DNA of 64,000 bases from Undaria pinnatifida (taxonomy: Eukaryota; Sar; Phaeophyceae; Laminariales; Alariaceae): the NCBI GenBank assembly GCA_012845835.1, contig JABAKD010000017.1, positions 1,944,001 to 2,008,000 on the forward strand. The letters run 5' to 3'. The position numbers and the translations under genes are program-made. Positions 11,755 through 23,243 of this stretch are shown here, in pieces (the first letter of the stretch is position 1; every line of letters starts with the position of its first letter). The notes below the pieces were generated by a model. The model was not told where the DNA came from and did no database searches. It saw only the letters and a program-made list of their open reading frames with translations.

Positions 11755-12150
11755 GAAAGAAGCACCATTTTATGTGTGCCTGGTGTATATATACAAAGAT
11801 TCAAACCCCGTGACCTTCCGGTGGAAGGGGTGTCAGTCTAGTCTCACGGCTTGGGGTGTTGAGTACTAAATCCCGCCTTCCATCCATCTATCCAAAGACC
11901 AAACATCTAGTCTAGTCTATAGTCTAAATGTGTTGCGGAATGGCCAACTTTAGATTTCGGGTACTACAGAGACTTCATCTGTCTGTGCCTGGTATACATA
12001 CAAAGATTCAAACCCCGTGACCTTCGGGTAGAAGGGGTGTCAGTCTAGTCTATCGCTTGGGTGCTGGAGTGAGTGCTAAATCCCGTGTTCCATCCATCTA
12101 TATCCAAATACCAAACATTGATAGTCTACTTGTATGTGTTGCGGAATGAC
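11755..12150. repeat. Two ~200-bp direct copies carrying a tRNA-like segment
   Basis: Both copies share TACAAAGATTCAAACCCCGT, GACCTTC(C)GGT, GGGGTGTCAGTCTAGTCT and TTCCATCCATCTAT then a GTGTTGCGGAATG(G/A)CCA end. On the minus strand the block GATAGACTAGACTGACACC ... ACGGGGTTTGAATC looks like a degenerate tRNA with a B-box-like word. Confidence 0.65.
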
Positions 12151-12159
12151 CACCTGTGA

Positions 12160-12910
12160 TTTTCGGGTACAGACGGTTCTCGGTTCGAACGTTCCAACTG
12201 CTGGGGTGATGAAATTGCGAAGGAACATACTTCGCAAACAAAAAAGACGTTCGATTCCATCCGTAAACAGTAGTTGCGATCACGGCAATTTTTATCGTCG
12301 GGCGATGGTGAATGAAGCACTCTCGTTTCACGCACGCCACCTCTTTGGGGCTATGGCGGCAATGCCCTGGGGGCGGACGGCACGTGAGTGCCCGCCGTCG
12401 AGGATTCCCGCCAAACCACCGGACAGCAATCTATCATAATACACATGATGTGAGTCTACAAGCCAGAGTTTTTTCATTGTGTGTGCTCACATTCAGCTAA
12501 TCAGGCATGACACTTCGTGGTGCGGGTGGGCAAATCAACTGTAACTCACAGATGAACGCTCCCTAAACGGAAAATGCCGGTTAACTCTGAACGATAACGA
12601 ACACAAGAACATCATCACTGCGTTCAGCTTGCCGTTGCGCGAACACGCTTTTCTCACGCCCTTCGTCAGGCCCTGATTTGGAGACACTTGGGATAAACAG
12701 CAAAGCGGCCACCTTTGCTCAGTTTCTACGCACACAGCACACACCACTCATCGGCGTACCTGGTTCAGACGTCAAGCGAGGTCGCTGATGACGGTTAGGT
12801 GTGTTGGGGGGTGGTTGGGTCTGCGCCCGTACCTCTATCCGACCAGGAAGTGCTTTCTGCTCGCAAACGCGAACAGCCCACCGCCCTAAAGATCCGGGCG
12901 GCCAACTTGT
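12160..12910. other. No gene recognised
   Basis: Frames of 60-100 codons on both strands without family resemblance. Confidence 0.35.
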
Positions 12911-12914
12911 TAGG

Positions 12915-13005
12915 TGGGCTTGACAACTGGAAACCCGTTTTGGGGACAATATTACTTGGAATTAGTATGGGGAGGGGTTCGGGGGCTCTAAAGTGTCACC
13001 CACAA
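12915..13005 (+). mobile_element. Family C unit
   Basis: GACAACTGGAAACCCGTTTT, GGAATTAGTATGGGGAGGGG and GGGGGCTCTAAAG. Confidence 0.65.
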
Positions 13006-13364
13006 CGACAACGGGCTAAGTTGCTGAAGTCGTAGGTTGTGCGAGCTATTATTCTAGAAATCTCTCCCGACCCTACCTAAAGCCTCTAAAGGCATCGTGG
13101 CTTCATTTTTGGGACTTTATTTATATTTCAAAATATGATGAGTTGTGTATGGATATGGGACGACACCCCCACCGAAACCGTCCTGAACTATTGGTGTGTT
13201 CGCTGTTTCAGGGACGGGCGGGGTCAAATGATCCAACGCAAGAGCGTGCGGGTAAGCAGCGGTGTATACCCCTTTTTGGCTGAAGGGCCATCCCACGGTG
13301 TTGCACTCCTCAACCAAGGAACTATAAGTAATCGTTTTTCAACCAGCAGGGCACTGAAGTGTTG

Positions 13365-13530
13365 AACGGGTTTCGAAAGCTTTCAAGGCATGTTTGATGT
13401 CATGCCCAGGGGGTACCCCCTTCTTCACTAAGGGATTCGAGCCATCATACTCGCACCACGAGGGGCTCTGTACCTCACTGACAAAAAACACATCGCGACA
13501 TGCTTGGCGCTGCGAGGGTAACTGTTGCAT
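13365..13530. repeat. Family J repeat with B-box-like word
   Basis: GGTTTCGAAAGCTTTCAAGG, CCAGGGGGTACCCCCTTC and GGGATTCGAGCCATCATAC, whose reverse complement GGCTCGAATCCC resembles a tRNA B box. A tRNA-derived SINE origin is possible. Confidence 0.45.
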
Positions 13531-13774
13531 TGCGGGTTCACGTCGCCAGATCAAAACAGCACCAAAACTTAAGACCGCAGCGAAACAGAACCGCCGCGGG
13601 AAAAAAGAAGGCCCTTAAAAAGGGACCCCTAAAAAAAATTGTCCCTTATAAAGGGTCCCCATATTTAATAGAAATTCTCTTAAAAAAGGGACCCCCTATC
13701 GTCCCATTGGTCTCATGCTTCGGGTGAGATATTTTGAGCTCCTCATCTTGTGATTGAAATAGGAGCTCAGCTGT

Positions 13775-13895
13775 ACCACGCAGCTTGCAAAGTTGAGTTT
13801 CAGCTAGCTGTGTAGACTAGTCTAGACTATGTACCACGCAGCTCGCAATGTTTGTCGAGTTCCAACCATTCAATCGGTCGTACTCACATCTGAGC
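13775..13895 (+). mobile_element. Family A terminal fragments
   Basis: CCACGCAGCTTGCAAAGTTG and, about 50 bp on, CCACGCAGCTCGCAATGTTT ... TCAATCGGTCGTACTCACAT. Confidence 0.5.
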
Positions 13896-14282
13896 TGTTT
13901 TTCTCAGAAGCTTCTTGGAATCTGCTGCGCCCCCCTGCCTAGCGCAGAATGGCTCTTTCGTCGACCGGGGCTATCTATGCTGGGGTATAGCGCACAACAG
14001 ACTCCGTGTTGCACAGAACGACACGCCCTTTCGTTGGACCCCAGCACCAATTGACTTTCGACTACACACAAACTCGATCCCCCCACTCGAGCGTCCTTGA
14101 CATTTTTAGTACTACTCCAGTAGTAGAACGGTTTCATGTGTGTCATTCCCAAGGAGATATTTCGCAGAGGGTGGCTTGAGTTCTACAGCTGATGGTTGAT
14201 TCGTGGCCTCCCTGTGAACACTGCGCTGCTCTCGATACACGCCCACCGGTCATGGATCGCTGCGACTTGATGGCGCCTCACG

Positions 14283-14744
14283 GTGAAAAGCGCAAGCCGT
14301 AGACGTCAACAGCCCCGGAGGGGGGCACGACCTTATCGTCCCCCGGGGTGGTGGCGAGGCGTCCGCACCCCCCGTGACCGCTGCTCAGACCGCGGGGGGG
14401 TCGAACAGCAAATAACGCCGACTTGTGCGTCTAGGCTCTTTGGATTTTCGGTGCCAAGCTGCCTCGGGAGGAAGCGGGGGGGGGAGTCACGGGCGGGGAG
14501 AAGCAGCTTTGTTGTTTTACGGGAAACCAATGACAGGGGCACAAACGCCATTCAGGGTGAGGATGTCATAGCGCTACCAGTGGCCCGCGAATCTTCCCCC
14601 GCAGCAGTCAACGGGGATGTAGAAAGGATCGGGTGGGAGGCGTGGAGGGGGGGGGGGAGGGGGGGGGGGGGGGTCACGACGCGTTTGCTGAAGTCTGCGA
14701 GAGTCATGAAAAGCGCGGCGAGAAAAATGCGAAGCGTCCGCTAA
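14283..14744 (+). other. 153-codon frame, not accepted as a gene
   Basis: Arg/Gly-rich, crossing two G tracts (14478, 14646-14671). RETNDRGTNAIQGEDVIALP looks slightly protein-like, but there is no family resemblance or supporting context. Confidence 0.15.
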
Positions 14745-14796
14745 TCAGAGTACAGAATCTTCAACGAGAGTACAACGGCAGGAACTGCTGAGATAA

Positions 14797-14929
14797 TTAA
14801 CCCCTTTACAACGGGAAAAAAAAAAAAAACACATTTTTGTGTGACAAAATTACTTGGCGTTAGTACACAAAGCGGGAAATTGCTTGGATTTAGAGTAGAG
14901 ACGGGTTTTTTGGGCTCTAAAGGGGTTAA
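14797..14929 (+). mobile_element. Family C element with exact TTAACCCCTTTA inverted ends
   Basis: It starts TTAACCCCTTTACAAC and ends GGGCTCTAAAGGGGTTAA; the outer 12 bases are perfect inverted repeats. A poly-A (about 14818-14829) and the AATTACTTGG..TTAG family core lie inside. The TTAA border and short size suit a TTAA-targeting (piggyBac-like) non-autonomous element; the family assignment is inference. Confidence 0.72.
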
Positions 14930-15783
14930 CCAGCGTCCAAGGTTAGCCCCATGGAGCGGGGATGCGACACTACGGATACTTCGTCAGTTGCTGGAGTGCC
15001 GGGTTGACGCTGGCACCCACAGGCATCGGGCTGGGGTGTGTGGCAGCTACGGGACGCCGGCGAAGAACGGAGAATCGCCTATTCGCCGGAGTGCTAACTT
15101 GGCACTGGCCCTCGTATCAGCCGGGCTTGGGGGGGGGGGGGGGGGGGGGGGGGTTCCAGCGACGGAGAGTCGAGGAAGAACGAATGCTCTGTTGGATGGA
15201 AAAGCGCACGTTTTTTGCCGGGCTGTGACCGGGATGCCCATTTTTCATCGGCTATTATTGTCATACGTCGGGCAGGGTGGGGGGGGGGGGTTACTCATTT
15301 CATGCGCAGCCGTACGTAGTTGTTTGATCGTAGCTATTAGTCCCTCGCATTACTACAATGCCGAGACGGACCTCGACGGGCACTGATAAATCCCACCAGG
15401 CGTTCACGGCGCGTACACCACACGCGAAGTGCCATGTGGGTGTCCGCGAGTCGCACGAAGAGTGAGCCGGATCCTACTGAAAACCACGTGTAAAAGCGGC
15501 CTTCCGCACCTTGTGTGCACTTTCTTACGCACGGATGACAACCTAAAATCAATTTCCAGGGCGGGGAGGGTTGAGGAAGGTCTACGCCGGGACTAAAGAG
15601 GTTGATACGTGGTGATTGACAGGTTGACAGGATCAGTGCCAAGCGGAGGGTCCAATGTGAAAGCAGGCAGAGAAAAGGCTGTTGGAAAGCTCCCTGTCGT
15701 AAAAACACTGGGGGTTTCGAGGACAGATTGCCGAGAAGACAAAGAGGTTCCTCCAAGACATGAGTCCTCCCACGGTACACGCG

Positions 15784-16315
15784 TGATTCTACGATAAAGG
15801 AGGCGCACCACTTTTTTTCTCAACACTACCCCTCAGTTTGGGAGCTTAAGACCTCTCCCAAAAATTGATTTGGAGAAAGCAAAAACTGCTATAATACCGG
15901 ATGAAAAGGCCCATCTGGCCTAGGGTATACAACGAGGGTAATGAAAGAACAAATAATGGCCAATTTCCAACGATTTTTTGGGGTAAGGAGCCCCGTTATT
16001 CAGAAACCATTTCGCCATAAAACGGTATACCTTAATGCCCCCGACCATTTTGGGTTAAGGAGCCCCGTCATTCAGAAAACAAAATAGTCAAAAAATGGTA
16101 CACCGTAATACTTTCATCAGCCGAAAAACGGTATACCTTAATACTCCCGACGATTTTGGGTCAAGGAGCCCCGTCATTCAGAAAAACACAGCCAAAAATC
16201 GGTATACCTTACTACTTCCGACGATTTTGGGTTTAGGAGCCCCGTCATTCAGAAAAACACAGCCAAAAATCGGTATACCTTGATACCTTGATACATCTAT
16301 CGTAGCGTGGGTCGG
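15784..16315 (+). mobile_element. Family B element with internal ~70-bp array
   Basis: ATTCTACGATAGAGGTGCACCA-type left end (CTACGATAAAGGAGGCGCAC). The core then shows about four copies of ATTTTGGGT(T/C)AAGGAGCCCC, GTCATTCAGAAA and CGGTATACCTTAATAC, the reverse complement of the 72-bp unit at 23.3 kb. Confidence 0.75.
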
Positions 16316-16413
16316 TAGAGGTTGCGCGTTTTGGCCCTCGGGAATGTTTCTGAGAATGTGGATAATGATACGGTTGAGGCCCTCAAGCGGAGAAGCCACT
16401 GGTTGGTGAGATT

Positions 16414-16820
16414 ATGCTTCTACACGAGACTGATTTTACGATAGACCACCCCCAAAACCAGCGATTTTCTGTGACGAACGTTTCATGGCTGCTAGACACG
16501 AGGAAGGGTGCTATTAAGTCAAAGTTTCCATGCATTTTCTTGTTTGAAAAGGACTATAATAGAACAGTGACGTCGGGGTGGCAATATTTAGGAGGTACGG
16601 CCGGGGAGCTGGTTTCAAAGCCCACGACTTCGTTGAAGAAAAGTTGGGGAGGTTACCGTAGTAAGCGAGTGTGTTTGTTTGTTACGACTACAGTTGCGCA
16701 TACGCATGTTGGTGGGGGGTGGGTAAAACGAATGTCTTCGAAGTCATGTGTTTCGGGTGATGATGGTAAAATATTCACTGAGATCCTCATGTTAGAACCA
16801 CAGTAACTTCTGCTTAACCA
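16414..16820. repeat. Family H repeat and founder-like copy of the 75-bp unit flank
   Basis: 16440-16670 matches 19905-20150 (family H). Next to it ACGAATGTCTTCGAAGTCAT and GATCCTCATGTTAG resemble the left edge of the array at 43.95 kb. A 130-codon plus frame runs through; I do not call it. Confidence 0.5.
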
Positions 16821-17447
16821 CTTCCTTGAAAGGTTCTCTACAACCACAGCGGCTGCAAAATCCTCTACACCACACAGAGTAGCCGGGGAGATCAAGGCTA
16901 CCGTGGGAGGGGCAAGCTTAGAATCTCTTATTTCGGTGTGACTCGGGGCCTCCCACGCGGGTGCCCACCCCTTTTATTAATGGAAGCCGTAAGCTGCTGT
17001 GCTTCATTTGTATTTACCGTGTGCACCGCCACTATATTGTATACTACGCTCATGTTTTTGAGCGGGGCACCGGGTCGTTCGCGCTATGATATGAATTAAA
17101 GGCCTAAGGCCGGTGGCGACAATGGAGTTACCCTCCCCTAGTCTAGGTCGGGCTGGGTCTTGCCGCCGCTGATGCCACCACCACCACCACCACCACCGTC
17201 CCTCCCGCCGTCGCCGCTGCCACTACTGTACTATCGTTTAAGCACAACAAAAAATCCAACTCATGGTCTCACCATACCATCTTCGAGAATATAACTTGGG
17301 GCAAAATCCCCACCAACCCCTCCTCCATCCACCTGGACTGCGCCCCCCCGGCCCCTACATCATCCATCCACCTGGACTCCCCCCCCCCCCTGCCCCTACA
17401 AAGACGACGGCCACCCGAACCTATCACGCCTCAGCCAAACTCTACGG

Positions 17448-17804
17448 CTACCTGAGTCTGCCAGAATCTCTGAGAAGGTGGAACCCGTTTTTCCATCGCC
17501 ACCGTCGCGTCTGCCCCTCGCAAATACCTCCGCTGCTGCCCGCCGCCACTGCTTCCGCCACTGCAGCCATTATTTCCGCCAAATGCCTCCGTTTGGGCCA
17601 AACGAAACCCACCGAAACGCCCATGCGATGACCTCCGAGGCAGAACAAATAAGATATTTCAACAAGCTCAAACCCAAACGGAGGCGGGCCGTTTTTGAAG
17701 ACGATGGTGTTTTCGATCGTTGCGTCGTCTCTGTATCGTTTGGCGTCGCTGATTAGCTTAATGCACTTGTCCTTGGCGCCCTCCGTGCGCTTGAACCCCT
17801 GCAT
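17448..17804 (-). CDS. Uncharacterised 118-codon frame
   Basis: Not recognised. It starts MQGFKRTEGAKDKCIKLISD, continues with ATIENTIVFKNGPPPFGFEL, and is more balanced in composition than nearby frames. A (CCA)n tract (17170-17200) and C-rich sequence follow on the 3' side. A 92-codon plus-strand frame overlaps it, so the strand is not settled. It could be an exon, a transposon relic or chance. Confidence 0.22.
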   Translation of the reverse strand: MQGFKRTEGAKDKCIKLISDAKRYRDDATIENTIVFKNGPPPFGFELVEISYLFCLGGHRMGVSVGFVWPKRRHLAEIMAAVAEAVAAGSSGGICEGQTRRWRWKNGFHLLRDSGRLR

Positions 17805-17929
17805 TGCGATAGGAGGGGCGGGAGGGGGGGGATCGTGTAAGTGTGCAGCATAGTAAGACGTGCCCCTTATTCACTGAGCTGGCAGTCAGCTTGTTTAGGT
17901 GACCCTTCTTCAAGGTCTGGCGCGGTGGT

Positions 17930-18300
17930 AGGGCGGAATGTGGGGCGGAGAAGTATTTGATGGGTATAAAGCGAAATTACATAGAACCACTAAGCTAGCA
18001 AACAGCGCGGTGGCATTGCCTGCAGATGTGCACACCATAGTTGGAGATACACCCTTATCCCTGAGCTACTACTTCGGCTTGTCCATGGAGCCTTCCCCGT
18101 GCTTAAAGACCTTGCACGGCGTGGCAGGGTCGGCTGTGGGGCGGAAATGTTGTTGATGGGCATACACAGCATAGTTACCTGTCAGATACACTTGAAGACT
18201 AAGCTAGCAGACAGCGTGGGGTTATGGTGGGGGGAGGTCCGGGAAACGTTTTTGATAGACGTACCGCATATATGCAGATACACCATACACACACAGCTAG
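17930..18300. repeat. ~180-bp degenerate tandem repeat, two to three units
   Basis: GGCGGA(G/A)A(A/T)GT..TTGATGGG, ACTAAGCTAGCA(A/G)ACAGCG and GCAGAT(G/A)(T/C)(G/A)CAC..CATA recur in the same order. Confidence 0.65.
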
Positions 18301-18944
18301 CATTGAGCATTGCTTGCCAGCTCAGTGGCCATGGGGAACGTAATTCAAGCTCAACTTACAAGGATAAAACCTCCATACATACACGATTCAAGGAAAACAC
18401 CGATTGTAAGGCCAAAGTGGGCTATAAAGGCATACCGCGAAATATTCAGTGGGATAAAACTGGGACTGTGTAAGCTTTGCGTGGCTCCTACACTGAGGTG
18501 CCTTGTTAGTCAAATGTATGTTCGGGCCAAAACCGCCCCCTTGGGCTCTGCACGGCACAATGGACACGCGCGAAAACGCTAAAACTTCGTTTTCGTGTCA
18601 GGGGACCTGGACCTGCGAGATAGAATAAAGGGTTATACTTCGTATACCATTAGTCGGGTGGAGGCGGAAGAAGGGGCACAGAAGTGCCGCTGTGGCAACG
18701 CAGACGAGAGTAGAACCCACGAAGTGGGAGATTGTGAACTGTTCAAGTAGGGGCGGGATGTGTTAGAGCAGGAGACAGGAGGAAAATAAGCGGATGTGAC
18801 ACGGAGAAGATTGATGTGTTAGACAGTAGTGAAAAAACGATCGCTGTCTTAGGAGATAGATGGTGGCCACAAACGGCCAAAGAGGGGGGAGATGAGGTAT
18901 GCATTTCCCGTTTTTTCGTAATATCTGGAAGAACGTAGTGTTAA

Positions 18945-19062
18945 GGAATTAGTGGGGTATTAGTCCGTTTGACCACTTGCAACTGGTTAACCAATAGCTT
19001 TTACCCAAACTAAGCCTTATTATAACACTCTCCCCCCCCTGAAACGGCGGGATGGCGAGGCC
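18945..19062 (-). repeat. Family K repeat
   Basis: GGGGTATTAGTCCGTTTGAC, CAACTGGTTAACCAATAGCT and CAAACTAAGCCTTATTATAA then CACTCTCCCCCC: the reverse complement of 4680-4800. Confidence 0.75.
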
Positions 19063-19500
19063 GTATCTTAACAGTAGTGAGCGCCCAAATGTTGGAGGTG
19101 TCTCTAACAGGAGCAAGAACGGCGCCTCGTCTCGAAAGGTATTCGTGGTCAATGGTCGAATGACTAAGGCAGGCAACGAATGAGTGCGCTGCCCGCCACC
19201 CATAGGCCGCCACGGTGCCATTGAGCTGCTGTATATCGTCGCTAAACGGGGTTGAACCGGGTCGTCAACACCTTCGCCGATACTGTCAAATAGAAGTTCA
19301 CGCAGCGGTCTGCCCTTACCCAGGGGTGTTCCAGACGAACCAAAAATATCACGATTGATTCCTGTAATTTGGAAGTTCTTCAGTGTTACATGTTCAAAAA
19401 CAAATCGCGTGGCGCGTGTTTTCGTCAAGACTCCCGTCGTCAATGCGACGACGGATAAATTCAAACCTATTCATACTCAGGATTCCTGACAAAATGTAAC
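19063..19500 (-). other. Possible decayed coding segment
   Basis: Minus-strand frames look protein-like in pieces (TLKNFQITGINRDIFGSSG in one frame; VAAYGWRAAHSFVACLSHST in another), as if one reading frame had been broken by a shift near 19200. No family recognised; low confidence. Confidence 0.2.
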
Positions 19501-19904
19501 GCAATTCGTGAAAAGGTCACGTTGTTTTTGTTACGCTTCCGGACATGTTATGTTTTTGCGCTCGTTGGGAATGGCCCTAATACATAGACACTAGACTTTT
19601 GATACATGAAATATGCGAGCCAAACCACAGCCATTAGTTCCACCTCTTTCTTGGCCGCAGCTACAAAATCGGCCCGACTCTTGTTCCTGTGGATTGCCCC
19701 TAACGAAACGGGTGTGCTCCCTGTTTCATCACCGAGTGTCACTCTCGCAGCCACTCCCTTCCCCTTTTCTGTGTGTTCGGTGTCGATAAACGGCAATCGA
19801 GAGCAAACGTGTGGTTTTGATCATCGATGCTTGAAACTAGGCATCCAGACGAAACCAAAAGCACAGAAAACGTAGCGTTCCAGTCGTGAATGCTTATTAT
19901 TATA

Positions 19905-20150
19905 CGATACCCCCTCCCCCACCAAAAAACAGCGATTTTCTTCAGCGGACGTTTCAGGGCTGCTCAACACAACGCTAAAAAACGCACATTTTCGTCTATT
20001 TTTTTTGTCTGCAAAGTACTATCGAACGATCGATGACGTCGGCGGGGCAAGGTCCGCCCAAAATGTTAGGAGATAGGGCCGGGAGCCGGTTTCAAAACCT
20101 GCAATTTCGTCGTGGATTAATTGGGAGGGCTACCATAGAACGACTCTCAC
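19905..20150. repeat. Family H repeat
   Basis: CAGCGATTTTCTTCAGCGGA, CGTTTCAGGGCTGCTC, GATGACGTCGGCGGGGCAAG and GGGCCGGGAGCCGGTTTCAA. A diverged copy at 16440-16670 has the same blocks in order. Confidence 0.65.
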
Positions 20151-20262
20151 ACTACGCGAATCCATCGGCACTACAAGGAGAAGTGGCACTAGTCAACCGC
20201 ACTGTAGAGCTCCCCAGGGCCACCGCACCTATATACATGTCGCACGTATTGTTCTTGACCCA

Positions 20263-20535
20263 TCACATCTGCTGTGACATTGCATAGCCGAGTGTGCAGC
20301 CCAGCGTGAACACAAATAGGAGGTCAACAACGCCGCAGAAGGTAGAGGTTTCGTGTGGCCCCAGAGCACGGGCGCCTTCCCGCGAGGCGGAGCAGCAGGG
20401 TGGGTCGTCTTGTCTGTGGATCTCTTCCAGTAGCGCGCGCAGCTCCGGCGCGGTCGACGGTCCCCCTGCATCGTCGCCTGCGGGTGTTCCTTCTCCGTCG
20501 TCGGCGGGTCCTGCTTCCGTTTCGCCTACTCGCAT
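20263..20535 (-). CDS. Hypothetical 90-residue acidic protein with possible C-terminal anchor
   Basis: Not recognised. The frame opens MRVGETEAGPADDGEGTPAG, continues with a helix-like APELRALLEEIHR, and ends in a hydrophobic stretch GVVDLLFVFTLGCTLGYAMS before the stop, which would suit a tail-anchored membrane protein. The acidic, disordered N-terminus plus single C-terminal hydrophobic segment looks more protein-like than neighbouring frames. A (CCA/CAC)n-like tract (20540-20840) lies just upstream. It could equally be the last exon of a longer minus-strand gene or a chance frame; the plus strand also has a 94-codon frame here. Confidence 0.3.
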   Translation of the reverse strand: MRVGETEAGPADDGEGTPAGDDAGGPSTAPELRALLEEIHRQDDPPCCSASREGARALGPHETSTFCGVVDLLFVFTLGCTLGYAMSQQM

Positions 20536-20539
20536 ATGT

Positions 20540-20840
20540 TGCCGCTGGGGGTGGCGGTGGTGGTGGAGGCGGCGTTAGCAGTGTTGGTGGTGGTAGTGGT
20601 GGTGGCCGTGGTGGCGGTGCTGGATGAGGAGGTGGGGGGAGTAGTGTACGTGGTGGTGGTGGTGGTGGTGGTGATGAAAATGGTGCTAGTGAGATTGGTG
20701 GTGTTGGTGTTGGTGGTGTTATTGACGTTGGCGTTGGTGGAAATGGTGGTTGCGATGTTCTTTGTGGTCATGCTGGTAGTGGTAGTAGTCGTGTGTTGTC
20801 GATGATATTGGTGATGGTGGTGGTGGTGGTGATGGACCCC
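20540..20840. repeat. (GGTGGT)n / (GTTGGT)n low-complexity tract
   Basis: About 300 bp of degenerate GGT/GTT triplets on the plus strand. Frames through it are valine- or threonine-rich artefacts. Confidence 0.85.
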
Positions 20841-20844
20841 CGCG

Positions 20845-22265
20845 TGTCAGATGACGTGCCCGCCGAGCCGGCGCGACAACCCCGCGATAGCCTGTACGTG
20901 TTATTCGAATCAAGTCGTAATCGATACCGAGCGCAAAACGAATGCGAAGTCGAACGAGTTCTTGATCCCTGCGGAACCAAAAATCCAACATCAAAAGTCC
21001 AATTTGTTATGTTACATAAAGGACGCATACTAACAACAACAAAATACGGAACACCAAGAGAGAGAAAGCAACACCACACTCGACTCGGCCACCCCCCTGC
21101 CGCGATGAAAATAATCTGTCAATGCGATGGGTTGGGGTTTCGGTGAAGAACGACAAAGGGCATAAGTTGTTCGTTCGGGTTATACCTGTCGTTGGTTCAC
21201 TCCCTCCCCGTCTGGGTCTCGCAAACAGGTGTCACGGTACGGCTTTCGTTTGTGGGGTTTTTTCGCATACTACGGAGAATGACAAGTGGGGATTCACGAG
21301 GAAAATCACAAGATACTAGGAAGCCGTCGTAGGACGTGCATTATTGCCGCGCTCTCGCACTCCGCGTTGGCCCTGCATTGTGGTCTCCAGGTGGTGTGTT
21401 TGTTCAGGGGAAGATACCTATCTGACATAGAAACAAAACACCAGGAGGGACGAGGAGAAACACAACATTATCGAGTCGGTCTCTCGCTTGGTCGCAGGAG
21501 GGACGAGGAGAAACACAACATTATCGAGTCGGTCTCTCGCTTGGTCGCTGGCCGGCTGCAGTCACCCTCTACGCCCTATATTATGTGGTTCCGTCCTTTG
21601 CGATCCACGTGCGGGCCTATCTCCTAGCTGCGCGACCCTCGCGACAGCGATAGCCACCCACGATGGCCCTCGCTACCAAAGAATGGAACGACAGCCCTAA
21701 CCTTCGATGGCGCCTCCCTACGATACCAGAGTACGGAACTAAACCCCGAAGTCTCCCGCATCCTACAGCAAGTTACGGGTTACGCGGCTTGCGGTTCGCG
21801 AAGCGGCGTAAATATTACCGGTCCCCAAATCGGCACAATCACTAATCTACCAGCACTATATAGATAGGGGGGCCGCTAAACGTAGGTCTGACCTGATGCA
21901 GCCCTGCTAGCGCGCCCGTGATTTCATGGGCCCTCATCTCCTTCTGTGTGGTCTTCCGGCGGCTGTCCTTGCTGGAAGGTTGCCGACGGCGACGCTCAAC
22001 TTTGAGGACACAGGTATCATACGTACAGAATGTCAACGGAAAAGGTCATAGGCATCATCATCATCATTAGGTTGCGTACGAGTAGGTTTCCTCTATGTGG
22101 GAGGGGCAGAGATGTCTTGGTCTTCTTCTCCGGTTATTTGGAGTGTTTTAAGCGGGGTCGGCTCTGAAGCTCACACAGTACATCGTCGTAGTATATATAT
22201 GGAAACGAAATTATAAAACAATACCGCGTGTTCTCTACCATCGAAGAAGGGTGTCGATTCGACGC
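20845..22265. other. No gene recognised
   Basis: Apart from the 53-bp duplication and a short (CAT)n at 22050-22068, I see only short frames without family resemblance. Confidence 0.4.
21443..21555. repeat. Exact 53-bp tandem duplication
   Basis: CAGGAGGGACGAGGAGAAAC ... TCTCGCTTGGTCG occurs twice back to back with no mismatch that I can see, suggesting a recent event. Confidence 0.95.
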
Positions 22266-22309
22266 GTGCTGCGGTATAGATAGCACTTTTTGGATTAACG
22301 TTCATTCTT

Positions 22310-22585
22310 GCTATGCGCTACGATAGAGGTATTAAGGTATACCGTTTTTTGGCGAAATGGATTCTGAATGACGGGGTTCTTTAACCTACTAATACTATCG
22401 TCGGAAATTTAAATACGACATTTGTTTTCATCATTTTCGTTGTGTACCCTTGTGACCATTTGATTTTTTTCATCCGGTAGAGGTTTTATTTTTCTCCAAA
22501 TCGGTTCAGCGTGAGGTCTTAACCTCCCAAATTGAGAAACCTCAGAAAAAAATGGTGCACCTTTCTATCGTAGCACGCGTCTCTT
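22310..22585 (-). mobile_element. Family B element
   Basis: GCGCTACGATAGAGGTATTA at the left, TGCACCTTTCTATCGTAGCA then CGCGTC at the right. Confidence 0.75.
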
Positions 22586-22699
22586 TATCAACAAAGGGAA
22601 AAGCTAGTTGACTCAAAATCATCGGAATCTCTTTTATTTTTAAATATTTTTATGGTGTTTCCCTGGGAGCCTAACAAAAGGCGTAAGATCTAGGATACG

Positions 22700-22870
22700 G
22701 AAACGACATAAAAAAGGTTTCGAATGCCTTGAAGGCATGTGCGTACAGGAAAAAAGGGGGTGCTGCATTTGCTTCGCGGATTAGCACGCGCTTAGCGCTC
22801 AGTTCCAACGTGCAACCCGCATAGTAGAGAGACCTGCAAGAGGATGGCCTGTCTGTAACAGCCCCCAGTC
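22700..22870. repeat. Family J repeat
   Basis: GGTTTCGAATGCCTTGAAGG and CATGTGCGTACAGG then GGGGGTGC. Similar order at 13365-13530; weaker relatives at 2395-2520 and 2700-2880. Confidence 0.5.
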
Positions 22871-22943
22871 TAATAATAATACACTTTTATGTTTCGCGCT
22901 GAATACCGAGGCCATGGTAGTACTCATTGGGGAGCCCTTTTGA

Positions 22944-23215
22944 CGCGTGCTGCAATAAAGGTGAACCATTTCTTTTTTGAGGTTTCTTCATTTATTTTGG
23001 GAGCTTGAGACCTCTCCCAATAACCGATTTGGAGAAAACCAAAACCATTTGCTACGCCGGCCAAAAACTTAGTACACAACGATAATCATCACTGTCGAAA
23101 AAAATAGGGTGGCCTATAATTTCCGACGGTTTTGGGTTGAGGATCCCCTTCATTCAGAACCTATTTCAGACGAAAACTGCCGGTACCTGTTTATCGTAGC
23201 AGCACGCGACTTAAC
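22944..23215 (+). mobile_element. Family B element
   Basis: GACGCGTGCTGCAATAAAGG at the left; CGTAGCAGCACGCGAC at the right; core CGATTTGGAGAAAACCAAAA and TTTCCGACGGTTTTGGGTT. Confidence 0.75.
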
Positions 23216-23243
23216 CCGGTGATATCGTCCGAATCAGTTTTTG

